Assembly (NCBI RefSeq): GCF_000717335.1
Contig: NZ_JNYZ01000029.1
Coordinates: forward strand, 62,001-126,000
DNA from: Amycolatopsis jejuensis
GTDB lineage: Bacteria; Actinomycetota; Actinomycetes; Mycobacteriales; Pseudonocardiaceae
Direction of reading: 5' to 3'
Length of the DNA: 64,000 nt
The notes beneath the pieces are model-generated. The model searched no databases. It saw nothing but the letters and a program-made list of their open reading frames with translations, and had not been told where the DNA came from. The stretch's first letter is position 1. Each line of letters starts with the position of its first letter. Shown here one piece after another: positions 8,341 to 15,993 of the stretch. A program made the translations under genes and the position numbers.

Positions 8341-9624
8341 ATGGACGCGACAGAAGCCACCTGGTTGCGGGAACTGTCGCCGTCCGAGGACGGCCGCCCG
8401 GTCCCCGTTCCGTACTGCAGCAGGGAACTGCTCACCCGGACCACGGCAGGCACCGGGCCGGGCGCGGTGGCGTGGGCGTTGCAGGTCGGGCACGGCGCGG
8501 CCGAGCGGATCTTCGAGGAGATCCCGCTCTTCGGGGCGTCGGACGAGCTGCGCGCCCTGCTGTACGCCGCGTGCGAGTCGGCGACGCTCACCGCGCTCGG
8601 GATGCTGTCCGGCCCGGACCACCAGCCCCCGCCGCTGACCGAGGAAGCCAAGTCCGCCATCGGCTACTACGCCGAGCACGACATCCCGCTCGACCAGATC
8701 CTGCGCGGGATCCGGTTCGGCCACGCGGAGATGTCGTCGGCGCTGCTGGCCGCCTGCGACTCACTGACGACCGGCGACGGGCGGACCGCGCTGCTGCGCG
8801 TGGTTTCCGCCCAGCTTTTCGACCACATGGACCGGTACGCGCGCGAAGGCGCCGACCACTACAAGGCCGCGCACGACGCGTGGGCCGAGAGCTCCGACGC
8901 GGTGACGCGCCGGATCGTCGAGGCGGTCCTCGCCGGAACGGACACGAACGCGGCCGCGCTGCCCTACGAGCTGGAGCAGACCCACCGCGCGGTGATCGTC
9001 ACCCGCGCCGGGAACACCGCCGCGGGCCTGCAACAGGTGGCCTACGACGTGCTGCGGCGCGCCGGGGCGGCGTCCCCGCTGATCGTGCCGGTGACCAGCT
9101 CGAAGGTGTGGGCGTGGGGCGGGTTCCGCTCCCGCCCGGCCCCGGCCGGACCCCTCCGCGGCTACGCGCAGCCGGGCGTCCGGGTCTCCGTCGGCGCCGA
9201 ACAGCACGGCATCGACGGGTTCCGGGAGTCGCATCGGCAGGCCTTGGGCGTGCACGGCCTGCAGCAGGCGAGCAGCCACCCGCTCGCCACCCTGCTCTTC
9301 GACGACGTCGAAATGGCGGTGCTGCTGGCCAGCGACCTGCCCGCCGCCCGCCGGTTCGTCGCCCGGATACTCGGCCCGCTGGCCGAGGCGAGCCGGCGCA
9401 ACCTGGAGATCCTGTCCACCGTGAAGGCGTACCTCGACCTGTGCGGCAGCCCGAGCGCCGTCGCCGACCGGATGAACCTGGCCCGCAACACCGTGTCGGC
9501 GCGAATCCAGCGCGCGTCCCAGGTCCTGCGCCGGGAAATCGGCGTCGACTGCGCCGATCTGCATGGGGCGCTGGTTCTCGTGGACCTGCTTGGCGAGCGC
9601 GTTCTCACCGACGCGCCCGGATGA
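8341..9624 (+). CDS. PucR-type transcriptional regulator with RsbRD-like N-terminus
   Basis: A 427-residue regulator. The C-terminus (about residues 357-420) carries the PucR-type HTH: LEILSTVKAYLDLCGSPSAV, then MNLARNTVSARIQRASQVL. The N-terminal half is helical (SAIGYYAEHDIPLDQILRGI), as in actinobacterial PucR proteins with an N-terminal RsbRD or similar sensory domain. It lies downstream of the P450 operon on the same strand, separated by 116 bases, and upstream of ribBA, so either could be its target. The effector is unknown. Confidence 0.8.
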   Translation: MDATEATWLRELSPSEDGRPVPVPYCSRELLTRTTAGTGPGAVAWALQVGHGAAERIFEEIPLFGASDELRALLYAACESATLTALGMLSGPDHQPPPLTEEAKSAIGYYAEHDIPLDQILRGIRFGHAEMSSALLAACDSLTTGDGRTALLRVVSAQLFDHMDRYAREGADHYKAAHDAWAESSDAVTRRIVEAVLAGTDTNAAALPYELEQTHRAVIVTRAGNTAAGLQQVAYDVLRRAGAASPLIVPVTSSKVWAWGGFRSRPAPAGPLRGYAQPGVRVSVGAEQHGIDGFRESHRQALGVHGLQQASSHPLATLLFDDVEMAVLLASDLPAARRFVARILGPLAEASRRNLEILSTVKAYLDLCGSPSAVADRMNLARNTVSARIQRASQVLRREIGVDCADLHGALVLVDLLGERVLTDAPG

Positions 9625-9847
9625 GCAATCCGGCCGGGAGCAGTACCTGCATCGTCACCGCCGCGACGGGCCGTGGTCGTGGTCGTGGAACACCTGGGCA
9701 GGAACACGAGCCCGGCCAGTCCGTACCCGGCCGCCAGCCGACCGGCGCGGCAGCGGCAAGGTCGACCAATTTCGCGAGCACTTCCCCGGCCGCCAGCTTG
9801 GCGCGGTAGTACCCGATCGGGATGCGATCGATGCCCACGATGGACAC
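9605..9847 (-). pseudogene. Possible degraded membrane-protein remnant (DoxX-like?)
   Basis: A minus-strand frame here contains [20 protein letters not shown], and another frame holds AAGYGLAGLVFLP, which together weakly recall the helix pattern of DoxX-family proteins that often accompany SigJ-type sigma genes. No single frame is coherent over the stretch. I treat it as a decayed remnant; the family assignment is a guess. Confidence 0.25.
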
Positions 9848-9849
9848 CC

Positions 9850-10192
9850 TGCATCACGCAGCCAGCCGGGCGACCTTGGCCCGCCCGAGCACCGGACACC
9901 GCGCCGAGGTGACCTGGCCGCCGTCGCTCCGGCACCGGCAACGCGAGCGACACCGAGTCGTGCTGCTGCGCGGTTTCCATCGGCCCGAGTGCGCCGTCGG
10001 TGGTGAGCACCGGCTCGGGCAGCCACGTGTTGCTCGCGCCGCCGCGGTCAGCCGGGTGAGGCACAGGTTGGTGGTCACTTTGGCCAGCCAGGCCGGTAAC
10101 GCGGTGATCGCGCCTCGGTCGGCCTTGTCCAGCCGCAGGAACGCGTCCGGCACGACGTCCTCGGCCGCCGAACCGAGCAGGCGGGAGGTCAT
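9850..10192 (-). pseudogene. Decayed ECF sigma factor (SigJ/ECF41-like) remnant
   Basis: The minus strand from 10192 reads [20 protein letters not shown], then [15 protein letters not shown], which is the sigma-70 region 2 pattern of SigJ-like ECF factors. Near 10030 the homologous reading jumps frame to [20 protein letters not shown], then returns to [20 protein letters not shown], which matches the C-terminal SnoaL-like extension. Region 4 is missing and a TGA lies in frame just upstream of the first Met. The gene therefore has lost its N-terminus, has an internal deletion and has at least one frameshift. It is not expected to give a working sigma factor. Confidence 0.65.
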
Positions 10193-10266
10193 CCGGCGAG
10201 ATCAACGCCCGGCGGCCACGGACAGCACCAGCCTGCTGTTCCTTCCGGCCGGAGCGTGTTACGTTC

Positions 10267-10284
10267 ATACTAACCGGTCGGTAT
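10267..10284. promoter_or_regulatory. TetR-type operator, copy 1 (ribBA)
   Basis: ATACTAACCGGTCGGTAT is a near-perfect palindrome 17 bases before the ribBA ATG. It belongs to the family of six 18-bp sites in this region with consensus ATACCRACYRGTCGGAAT, one of which precedes the tetR gene at 24308. Confidence 0.7.
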
Positions 10285-10301
10285 CAAATGGAGGTGCGGA
10301 C

Positions 10302-11528
10302 ATGGCCGAAACAGTCTTTTCCGAGCGCGAGGTCACCTTCGACCCGATCGCGGCGGCGCTCGCGGCGATGAGCGCGGGGCAGCCGGTGGTGGTGCTCGAC
10401 GACGAAGACCGTGAGAACGAGGGCGACCTGGTCTTCGCGGCCGAGCTGGCCACGCCCGCGTTGCTGCATTTCACCGTCCGGCACACGTCGGGGTTCGTGT
10501 GCACCGCGCTGCCGGGCAGTGAGCTCGACCGGCTCGGCCTGCCGCCGATGACCCCGGTCAACCAGGACCCGCGCGGTACGGCGTACGCGGTCACGGTGGA
10601 CGCCAAGGACGGCGTGACCACCGGTATTTCGGCGCGGGACCGCGCACGCACGATCCAGGCGCTGGCCGATCCGGCGACCGGCCCGGCAGACCTGACCCGG
10701 CCGGGGCACGTCGTTCCGCTGCGCGCCGTCGGCGGGGGAGTGCTGGAGCGTGCCGGGCACACCGAAGCGGCGGTGGACCTGGCGCGGCTCGCCGGGCTCC
10801 GGCCGGCGGGTGCGCTGTGCGAGCTGGTCGACGACGACGGCACGATGATGCGTGCGCCGGAGTGCCGCCGGTTCGCCGACGAGCGCGGGCTCGTGATGAT
10901 CTCGATCGCGGACCTGGCCGCGTACCGCCGCCGCACGGAGGTCCAGGTCGAACGCGCCGCCGACACCCGGCTGCCGACCGCGTTCGGGACCTTCCGGGTG
11001 GTCGGCTACCGCTCGGGGCAGGACGAGCACGTCGCGCTGGTGTCCGGCGACCTCGGCGACGGCGAGGACGTACTGGTCCGGGTCCATTCGGAATGCCTCA
11101 CCGGCGACGTCTTCGGCTCGCGGCGCTGCGATTGCGGGACCCAGCTGCAAGCGGCGCTGCAGACTGTCGCTCGGGTGGGCCGGGGAGTCGTGGTGTACGT
11201 CCGCGGGCACGACGGCCGGGGGATCGGCCTGCTCGACAAGCTGCGCGCGTACGAGTTGGAGGACGCCCGAGCTGACCCGCACCTGGGTCTCTCCGCTGAC
11301 GCCCGCGACTACCGCGCCTGCGCGCACATCCTGGCCGACCTCGGAGTGCGGTCGGTGCGGCTGCTGACCAACAACCCGGCCAAGCTCGCCGCACTCGCGG
11401 GCTACGGCCTGTCCGTGCGTGACCGGGTCCCGCTCCAGATCCCCGCCACCACCGACAGCGTCGCGTACCTCCGCACCAAACGCGACCGGATGGGGCACGC
11501 CCTGCGCCTCGACGAGATGTGCGTTTAG
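10302..11528 (+). CDS. ribBA: Bifunctional DHBP synthase / GTP cyclohydrolase II
   Basis: A 408-residue fusion of the two first enzymes of riboflavin synthesis. The N-terminal DHBP synthase has [16 protein letters not shown] near residues 36-51 and the [13 protein letters not shown] motif near 153. The C-terminal GTP cyclohydrolase II has the zinc site [20 protein letters not shown] near 260-279, [10 protein letters not shown] near 305 and NNPAKLAAL near 357. It lies outside any rib operon and carries its own TetR-type operator in front, among many flavin-dependent enzymes. It is most simply an inducible copy that raises FMN/FAD supply when the flavin-hungry pathway is switched on. Confidence 0.95.
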   Translation: MAETVFSEREVTFDPIAAALAAMSAGQPVVVLDDEDRENEGDLVFAAELATPALLHFTVRHTSGFVCTALPGSELDRLGLPPMTPVNQDPRGTAYAVTVDAKDGVTTGISARDRARTIQALADPATGPADLTRPGHVVPLRAVGGGVLERAGHTEAAVDLARLAGLRPAGALCELVDDDGTMMRAPECRRFADERGLVMISIADLAAYRRRTEVQVERAADTRLPTAFGTFRVVGYRSGQDEHVALVSGDLGDGEDVLVRVHSECLTGDVFGSRRCDCGTQLQAALQTVARVGRGVVVYVRGHDGRGIGLLDKLRAYELEDARADPHLGLSADARDYRACAHILADLGVRSVRLLTNNPAKLAALAGYGLSVRDRVPLQIPATTDSVAYLRTKRDRMGHALRLDEMCV

Positions 11529-11567
11529 CCCCGATCCGGGCTACGTACGGGGCGCAGGATACGTAGC
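11528..11567 (+). terminator. Two mutually exclusive hairpins after ribBA
   Basis: GCCCCG (11528-11533) pairs with CGGGGC (11548-11553), while GCTACGT (11540-11546) pairs with ACGTAGC (11561-11567). The second arm pair starts inside the loop of the first, so only one can form. It directly follows the ribBA stop and could be a terminator; no T-run follows. Confidence 0.35.
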
Positions 11568-11650
11568 GGATGGGTAGTCGCACGAAGGCGCGGCAGTCCG
11601 GTCTCGTGAGTGAATCCCTGGGTGACGCCGATCACCGGGAGGAGGAAGTC

Positions 11651-11698
11651 ATGAGCGGACCGGAAGCCCTGGCAGGGCGAAGCGCCTGTCGACCTTAA
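11651..11698 (+). CDS. Possible 15-residue ORF with a strong ribosome-binding site
   Basis: ATG 11651 follows GGGAGGAGG at good spacing and encodes MSGPEALAGRSACRP before TAA at 11696-11698. The stop abuts the TetR-type operator at 11699. If the promoter of the LLM operon lies at the operator, this ORF would be transcribed only from ribBA read-through. Too short to judge as coding; reported because the ribosome-binding site is better than that of many real genes here. Confidence 0.25.
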   Translation: MSGPEALAGRSACRP

Positions 11699-11716
11699 GT
11701 ACCAACTAGTCGGAAT
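11699..11716. promoter_or_regulatory. TetR-type operator, copy 2 (11735 operon)
   Basis: GTACCAACTAGTCGGAAT lies 18 bases before the ATG of the LLM gene at 11735. The central ACTAGT is shared with copies 4 and 6. Positioned to block a promoter for the long LLM-RidA-Amt-RutA operon. Confidence 0.75.
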
Positions 11717-11734
11717 TATCAATCGGGAGTGAGC

Positions 11735-12907
11735 ATGGAACTGGATCTGCTGTACGCGCTGACGAACCGCTCGGGGACCCAGGACTGGCACGACATCATG
11801 CAGGAGACGCGCCGGCACGCGGTGATGGCCGACGAGCTGGGGTACGACCGGATCTGGCTCGGCGAGCACCACTTCGACACCGACGGCAGCGACGCGAGCC
11901 CGAACCCCGTCCTGCTCGCCACCGACCTCGCCGCCCGGACCGAGCGGATCCGCCTCGGCATGGCCGCCGTTTCGCTCACGCTCTGGCATCCGCTGCGCCT
12001 CGCCGAGGACCTCGCGGTCCTCGACCACTTCAGCGAGGGCCGTCTCGACGTCGCGTTCGGCCGCGGCATCCTGCCGATCGAGGTGATGAACCTCAACCCG
12101 CAGGCGAGCCGCTGGAACGGCTCCGACACGAGCCGCGAGATCTTCGACGAGAACCTCGCGATCGTGCGCGGCATCTGGACCGAGGACCCGTTCCGCTGGC
12201 AGGGCAAGCGGTACACGTTCCCGGAGCCGGGCACGAAGTTCATCCACTCGCCGGGTGCGCCGATGCCGCAAGGCTGGGTCGGGGAAGACGACGAGCTGGT
12301 CGCGTTCGGCATGACGCCCAAGCCGTTCCAGAAGCCCACGCCGCCGCAGTTCGCCGTCACCGAGTCGATGACCGGGTTCGCGCACGCCGGGCGCAACGGG
12401 CTGCGGCCGATCACCTGGTACCCCACCGGCCGGGTGCTCAAGAACCTCTTCGAGACCTACCGCGCCCAGGCCGCCGCGGCGACCGGGCAGGCACCGGCGT
12501 TCGGCGAGGGCTGCGGCGTGCTGCGGCTGTGCTGCATCGCCGAGACCGACGAGGAAGCCCGCCGCATCGCCGAACCGGGGATCGTGGAGTTCTTCGAGTT
12601 CCTCTGCCGCGTGCGCGGCCTCGGCGTGTGGCTCGACGAGGGCGAGGACCCCGAAGACCCACGCTTCCGCGAGATGGACCCGTGGCAGCTGCTCATGGAG
12701 CGCGACCACCTGATGATCGGCTCGCCGGACAGCGTCCTCGAGCGGATGACCCGGATGACCAGGTCGCACGGCATCCGGAACTGGTTGCTGCAGATGGGTT
12801 TCCCGGGCATCCCGGCACCGGACGTCGATCGCTCCCTGCAGCTCTTCGCCCGCGAGGTGATGCCTGAACTCCGCAAGCTCGACAGCCCGCTCAGCGCCGC
12901 CAGCTGA
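11735..12907 (+). CDS. LLM-class flavin-dependent monooxygenase
   Basis: A 390-residue bacterial-luciferase-like protein. I prefer ATG 11735 because GGGAG sits five bases upstream, whereas the GTG at 11729 overlaps that site. Marks are DELGYDRIWLGEHHF near residues 36-50, DHFSEGRLDVAFGRG near 104-118 and, late, LMIGSPDSVLERM near 325. The EHHF motif and the length fit FMNH2-dependent luciferase-like monooxygenases, which need a flavin reductase; one is encoded at 23751 under the same operator type. First gene of a long operon with RidA and RutA homologues. Confidence 0.88.
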   Translation: MELDLLYALTNRSGTQDWHDIMQETRRHAVMADELGYDRIWLGEHHFDTDGSDASPNPVLLATDLAARTERIRLGMAAVSLTLWHPLRLAEDLAVLDHFSEGRLDVAFGRGILPIEVMNLNPQASRWNGSDTSREIFDENLAIVRGIWTEDPFRWQGKRYTFPEPGTKFIHSPGAPMPQGWVGEDDELVAFGMTPKPFQKPTPPQFAVTESMTGFAHAGRNGLRPITWYPTGRVLKNLFETYRAQAAAATGQAPAFGEGCGVLRLCCIAETDEEARRIAEPGIVEFFEFLCRVRGLGVWLDEGEDPEDPRFREMDPWQLLMERDHLMIGSPDSVLERMTRMTRSHGIRNWLLQMGFPGIPAPDVDRSLQLFAREVMPELRKLDSPLSAAS

Positions 12908-12931
12908 CCGCACCGACGAAAGGCGAAACCC

Positions 12932-13330
12932 GTGCCGCAGTACCTCAACCCCGACGACCTGCCCTACCCGCGTTACGGCATGACCCCTGGTGTCGCCACG
13001 CGCGATTTCGTCTTCGCCGGAGGAATGGCGCTCGACCTGGAAACCTTGCGCCGCAAGGACGAAGCCAAGACCATCCCGGACGAGACCAGGATCGCGCTCG
13101 ACGAGGTCAAGGGTCTCCTCGAAGCCGCCGGCTGCAGCCTCCGTGACGTCGTGAAGACGACCTGCTACCTGGCCGACGACTCGTACCGCAAGGAGTTCTG
13201 GGAGGCCTACACCGAGGTGTTCGCCCCGGGCCCGTACCCGGCGCGCACCACGTTCGTGGCCGGCATCGCCGGGGACTGCCGGGTCGAGATCGACGCGATC
13301 GCCGCCCGCCCGCGCGCCGGGCAGGCCTGA
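12932..13330 (+). CDS. RidA/YjgF/RutC family protein (copy 1)
   Basis: A 132-residue Rid-family protein starting at GTG. The family core is visible: YLNPDDLPYPRYGMTPGV, VFAGGMALDL, the stretch CSLRDVVKTTCYLAD near residue 70-84, and GPYPARTTFVAGIAGDCRVEIDAIA at the C-terminus, including the Arg that binds carboxylates in RidA trimers. Members hydrolyse enamine/imine or aminoacrylate-type products; RutC does this for the peroxy-aminoacrylate-type product of RutA. A second copy lies at 14190. Two bases separate it from the amidohydrolase. Confidence 0.9.
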   Translation: MPQYLNPDDLPYPRYGMTPGVATRDFVFAGGMALDLETLRRKDEAKTIPDETRIALDEVKGLLEAAGCSLRDVVKTTCYLADDSYRKEFWEAYTEVFAPGPYPARTTFVAGIAGDCRVEIDAIAARPRAGQA

Positions 13331-13331
13331 C

Positions 13332-14174
13332 ATGCCCGATCGCCCGTTCGCCGACTGGCACACGCACGTCTACCTGCCGGAGCACACCGGTCCGGTGTGG
13401 ACGGACCGCGGCGCCGAGCTCGTCGGGCGGCCTGCCTTCGGCCTCGCCGGTCTCGACGAGCACGCTCAGGCGATGGAGGCCGCCGGTGTCGACCGGTTCC
13501 TCGTGCTCGGCCTCCAGGTCGCCCGGATGGGGATGCACGTGCCGAACGACTACGTGGGCGAGTACTTCGAAGCGAACCGCGATCGGGCGATCGGTGTCGG
13601 CAGCGTCGATCCGACACAGCCGGGGGCGGCGGCGGAACTACGCCGCGCAGTCGAGACGCACGGACTGCAAGGCGTGAAGCTTTCCCCGCCGTACCAAGGG
13701 TTTCACCCACATTGCGCGGAAGCGTTCGAGGTGTACCGGACGGCGGCGGACCTCGGCATTTTCCTCATGTTCCACCAGGCCAGCGTGTTCGCGCCGGACG
13801 GCTGCAACGAGTTCGCGTACCCGATGCTGCTGGACAAGGTCGCGCGCGAGTTCCGCGGGACGAAGATCCTGCTCGCCCACTTCGGGAAACCGTGGCCGAA
13901 CGAAGCGGTCGAGCTGATGATGAAGAACCCCAACGTGTACGCCGACGTGTCCACGCTCCCGGTCAAGACCTGGCAGCTGTACAACGGCCTGCGGCTCGCG
14001 ATCGAAGGGCACGTGACCGACCGGCTCGTGTTCGGCTCGGATTTCCCGTCGTTCGACCCGCGCGAGGCAGCCGACCAGTTCCTCGCCATCGCGGACCTGG
14101 AAATGCCGCTCCCCATTCCCCGGGAAACCGTCGAGGACATTCTCTACCACCGGCCGTTCGACCTACTGCTCTGA
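13332..14174 (+). CDS. Amidohydrolase-2 family metal-dependent hydrolase
   Basis: A 280-residue TIM-barrel hydrolase. The metal-binding HxH is DWHTHVYLP at the N-terminus. Further ligands are probably in GVKLSPPYQGFHPHC near 113-128, LLAHFGKPWP near 178-188 and the Asp in LVFGSDFPSF near 230. The family includes decarboxylases (ACMSD, 5-carboxyvanillate) and lactonases or amide hydrolases. Its place between two RidA genes suggests it acts on the ring-opened product, in the position where canonical rut operons have the RutB ureidoacrylate hydrolase; that functional replacement is inference. Confidence 0.85.
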   Translation: MPDRPFADWHTHVYLPEHTGPVWTDRGAELVGRPAFGLAGLDEHAQAMEAAGVDRFLVLGLQVARMGMHVPNDYVGEYFEANRDRAIGVGSVDPTQPGAAAELRRAVETHGLQGVKLSPPYQGFHPHCAEAFEVYRTAADLGIFLMFHQASVFAPDGCNEFAYPMLLDKVAREFRGTKILLAHFGKPWPNEAVELMMKNPNVYADVSTLPVKTWQLYNGLRLAIEGHVTDRLVFGSDFPSFDPREAADQFLAIADLEMPLPIPRETVEDILYHRPFDLLL

Positions 14175-14189
14175 AACGGAGGACATTTC

Positions 14190-14585
14190 GTGCCGACCTA
14201 CCTGAATCCGCCGGAACTCGGCGACTACCGCCCGATGGGCCTGTCTTCCGGCACCGGCACCGAATCGCTGGTCTACGCCGCCGGGCTCGCCATGGACCCG
14301 GACACGATGCGCCGCCGCGCCGACGCCGTGACCATTGCCGACGAGGTCCGGATCTGCCTGGAGAACATCGGGCTGATCCTGCGGGACGCCGGGCTCGGCC
14401 GGTCCGACATCGTGAAGACCACCTGTTATCTGCGTGACGATGCATATCGAAGGGAATTCATCGAAGCTTATCGAGCCGCATTCGGCGAAGGCCCTTATCC
14501 GGCCCGCTGCACGTTCGTCCTCGGAATCGCGTCCGATCTGCGCGTGCAGATCGAGGCGGTCGCTGTCCGCCCGGAAGCAAGCTGA
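14190..14585 (+). CDS. RidA/YjgF/RutC family protein (copy 2)
   Basis: A 131-residue Rid protein with a GTG start after GGAGGAC. Its pattern closely follows the first copy (YLNPPELGDYRP, SDIVKTTCYLRDD, GPYPARCTFVLGIASDLRVQIE) but the sequences differ throughout, so they are diverged paralogues, not a recent duplication. Two RidA paralogues in one operon suggests two distinct reactive intermediates or a mixed trimer. Followed after 15 bases by the Amt-like transporter. Confidence 0.9.
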   Translation: MPTYLNPPELGDYRPMGLSSGTGTESLVYAAGLAMDPDTMRRRADAVTIADEVRICLENIGLILRDAGLGRSDIVKTTCYLRDDAYRREFIEAYRAAFGEGPYPARCTFVLGIASDLRVQIEAVAVRPEAS

Positions 14586-14600
14586 ACCGGAGGAAATGCC

Positions 14601-15965
14601 ATGTACGACAACCAAGTCTCGTTGAACGCGCAGGTGCCGACCGTTCTCTACATCGTCGGCCTGATCGCGATCATGCTTGCCGTCGGCGGCGTGTTCCTGT
14701 TCGACGCCGGCCTCAGCCGGGCGGGCAACGCCCTGCACACGATCGTCCAGAAACTCGTCGCGGCTTTCGTGGCGGCGGCGGGCATGTCCATTGCCGGGTT
14801 CGCGATCTGGGACACCCAGTTCAACCAGGCCTTCGGCGTGCCGAACCCGTTCGGCGAAGCGCTGAAGTCCTGGTGGCTCGGCGGTCCGGACATCAACACC
14901 CTGCCCCAGCACCTCGACCCGGCGACGGTCCCGGGCGCCGACTCCTTCCAGGCGTTCTTCGCCGTCTTCATCCTGTTCGCCGCGTTCTTCGCCGCACTGC
15001 TCGCGGGTGCGGTGATCGAGCGGGTCAAAACGGCCGGGCTGTCGGTGGTCACGCTGGTGTTCGGTGCGCTGGTGATCCCGTTCGCCGGTTACCTCGTCTA
15101 CGGTTCGGTCGGCCCGCTGTCCAACTCCGGCACCCACGACTTCGGCGGCGCGTTCTTCTACCTGCTGCTCGGCTGCTGGGCCCTCGTGCTGGTGTGGCGG
15201 GCGAAGCCGCGGCCCGGCGTGTTCGGCGGCCGCGCGACCGAGCCGCCGGTGCCGCACAACCTGGTCCTCACCATCGGCGGCCTGTTCCTGTTCCTGGCCG
15301 GGCTGTGCGGGTACGCGCTGCTCAACGGGTACCTGGTCCCGGGTTCCGGTTATTTCGGGATCACGCTGAACGAAACCGGCATGGGCCTGATCGTCACCAA
15401 CCTGATGATGGCGTTCACCTTCGCCGTGGTCGGCGGGCTGCTCGCGTGGAAGGTCGGCAAGAGCCCGTACTTCCTGCTGGTGTCGCCGGTCGCGGGCTGG
15501 ATCGGGGTGTCCGCGCTGCTCGACGTCGCGAAGCCGTGGCAGGCCGGGCTCACCGCGTTCTTCGCGCCGCTGCTCGTCGTGGGCGGGTACAAGCTGATGA
15601 ACCGCTGGAAGCTCGACGACGTCAAGGTCGTGCCGCTCACGCTCGGTCCCGGCATCTACAGCGTGCTGATGACCGCGGTGTTCACGTCCGGCGTGAAGCA
15701 GGGCGGCTACTTCGGCCTGACCGGGGACTACGCACCGCAGCACGCGTCGATCGGCATCGGGCACCAAGCCCTCGGGCTGCTCGTGTTCCTGGTGTTCGGC
15801 CTGGTCAGCGCGCTCGTCGTGGTGTTCGCCGTGGAGAAGACGATCGGCCTGCGCGACAAGCGGGTCGACCAGGGCATGGACAGCAGGCTCGACCACGCGG
15901 TGCTCGGCGAAACGGCCTATCCGGCACCGTCCGAAGCGGACCGGAAGGCCACCGCGCTCGCCTGA
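14601..15965 (+). CDS. Divergent Amt/Rh-superfamily membrane protein lacking the twin-His pore
   Basis: A 454-residue polytopic membrane protein. The Amt fold is recognisable from the ordered landmarks ERVKTAGLSVVTLVF, HDFGGAFFYLLLG (AmtB: DFAGGTVVHI), VPHNLVLTIGG (AmtB: PHNL), DDVKVVPLTLGPGI (AmtB: DDxxxVFGVHGVxG) and the tail ETAYPAPSEADR. Aligning these by eye, the two pore histidines of AmtB (H168 and H318) are both replaced by leucine, while the Asp of the DF-G motif is kept. Ordinary ammonium conduction is therefore unlikely. In canonical rut operons a transporter gene (rutG) occupies this role, so uptake of the pathway substrate or export of a product is plausible. Located between RidA and RutA homologues. 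Confidence 0.8.
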   Translation: MYDNQVSLNAQVPTVLYIVGLIAIMLAVGGVFLFDAGLSRAGNALHTIVQKLVAAFVAAAGMSIAGFAIWDTQFNQAFGVPNPFGEALKSWWLGGPDINTLPQHLDPATVPGADSFQAFFAVFILFAAFFAALLAGAVIERVKTAGLSVVTLVFGALVIPFAGYLVYGSVGPLSNSGTHDFGGAFFYLLLGCWALVLVWRAKPRPGVFGGRATEPPVPHNLVLTIGGLFLFLAGLCGYALLNGYLVPGSGYFGITLNETGMGLIVTNLMMAFTFAVVGGLLAWKVGKSPYFLLVSPVAGWIGVSALLDVAKPWQAGLTAFFAPLLVVGGYKLMNRWKLDDVKVVPLTLGPGIYSVLMTAVFTSGVKQGGYFGLTGDYAPQHASIGIGHQALGLLVFLVFGLVSALVVVFAVEKTIGLRDKRVDQGMDSRLDHAVLGETAYPAPSEADRKATALA

Positions 15966-15993
15966 TCCGGCTCAACAGAAAGGAAACCGTGCC

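Noticed and set aside
10193..10301. FMN riboswitch before ribBA
   Set aside because: The leader is too short and shows none of the conserved RFN helices; only the TetR-type palindrome is visible.
11525..13363. Antisense 612-codon frame over the LLM and RidA genes
   Set aside because: Shadow frame without domains; opposite strand encodes clear families.
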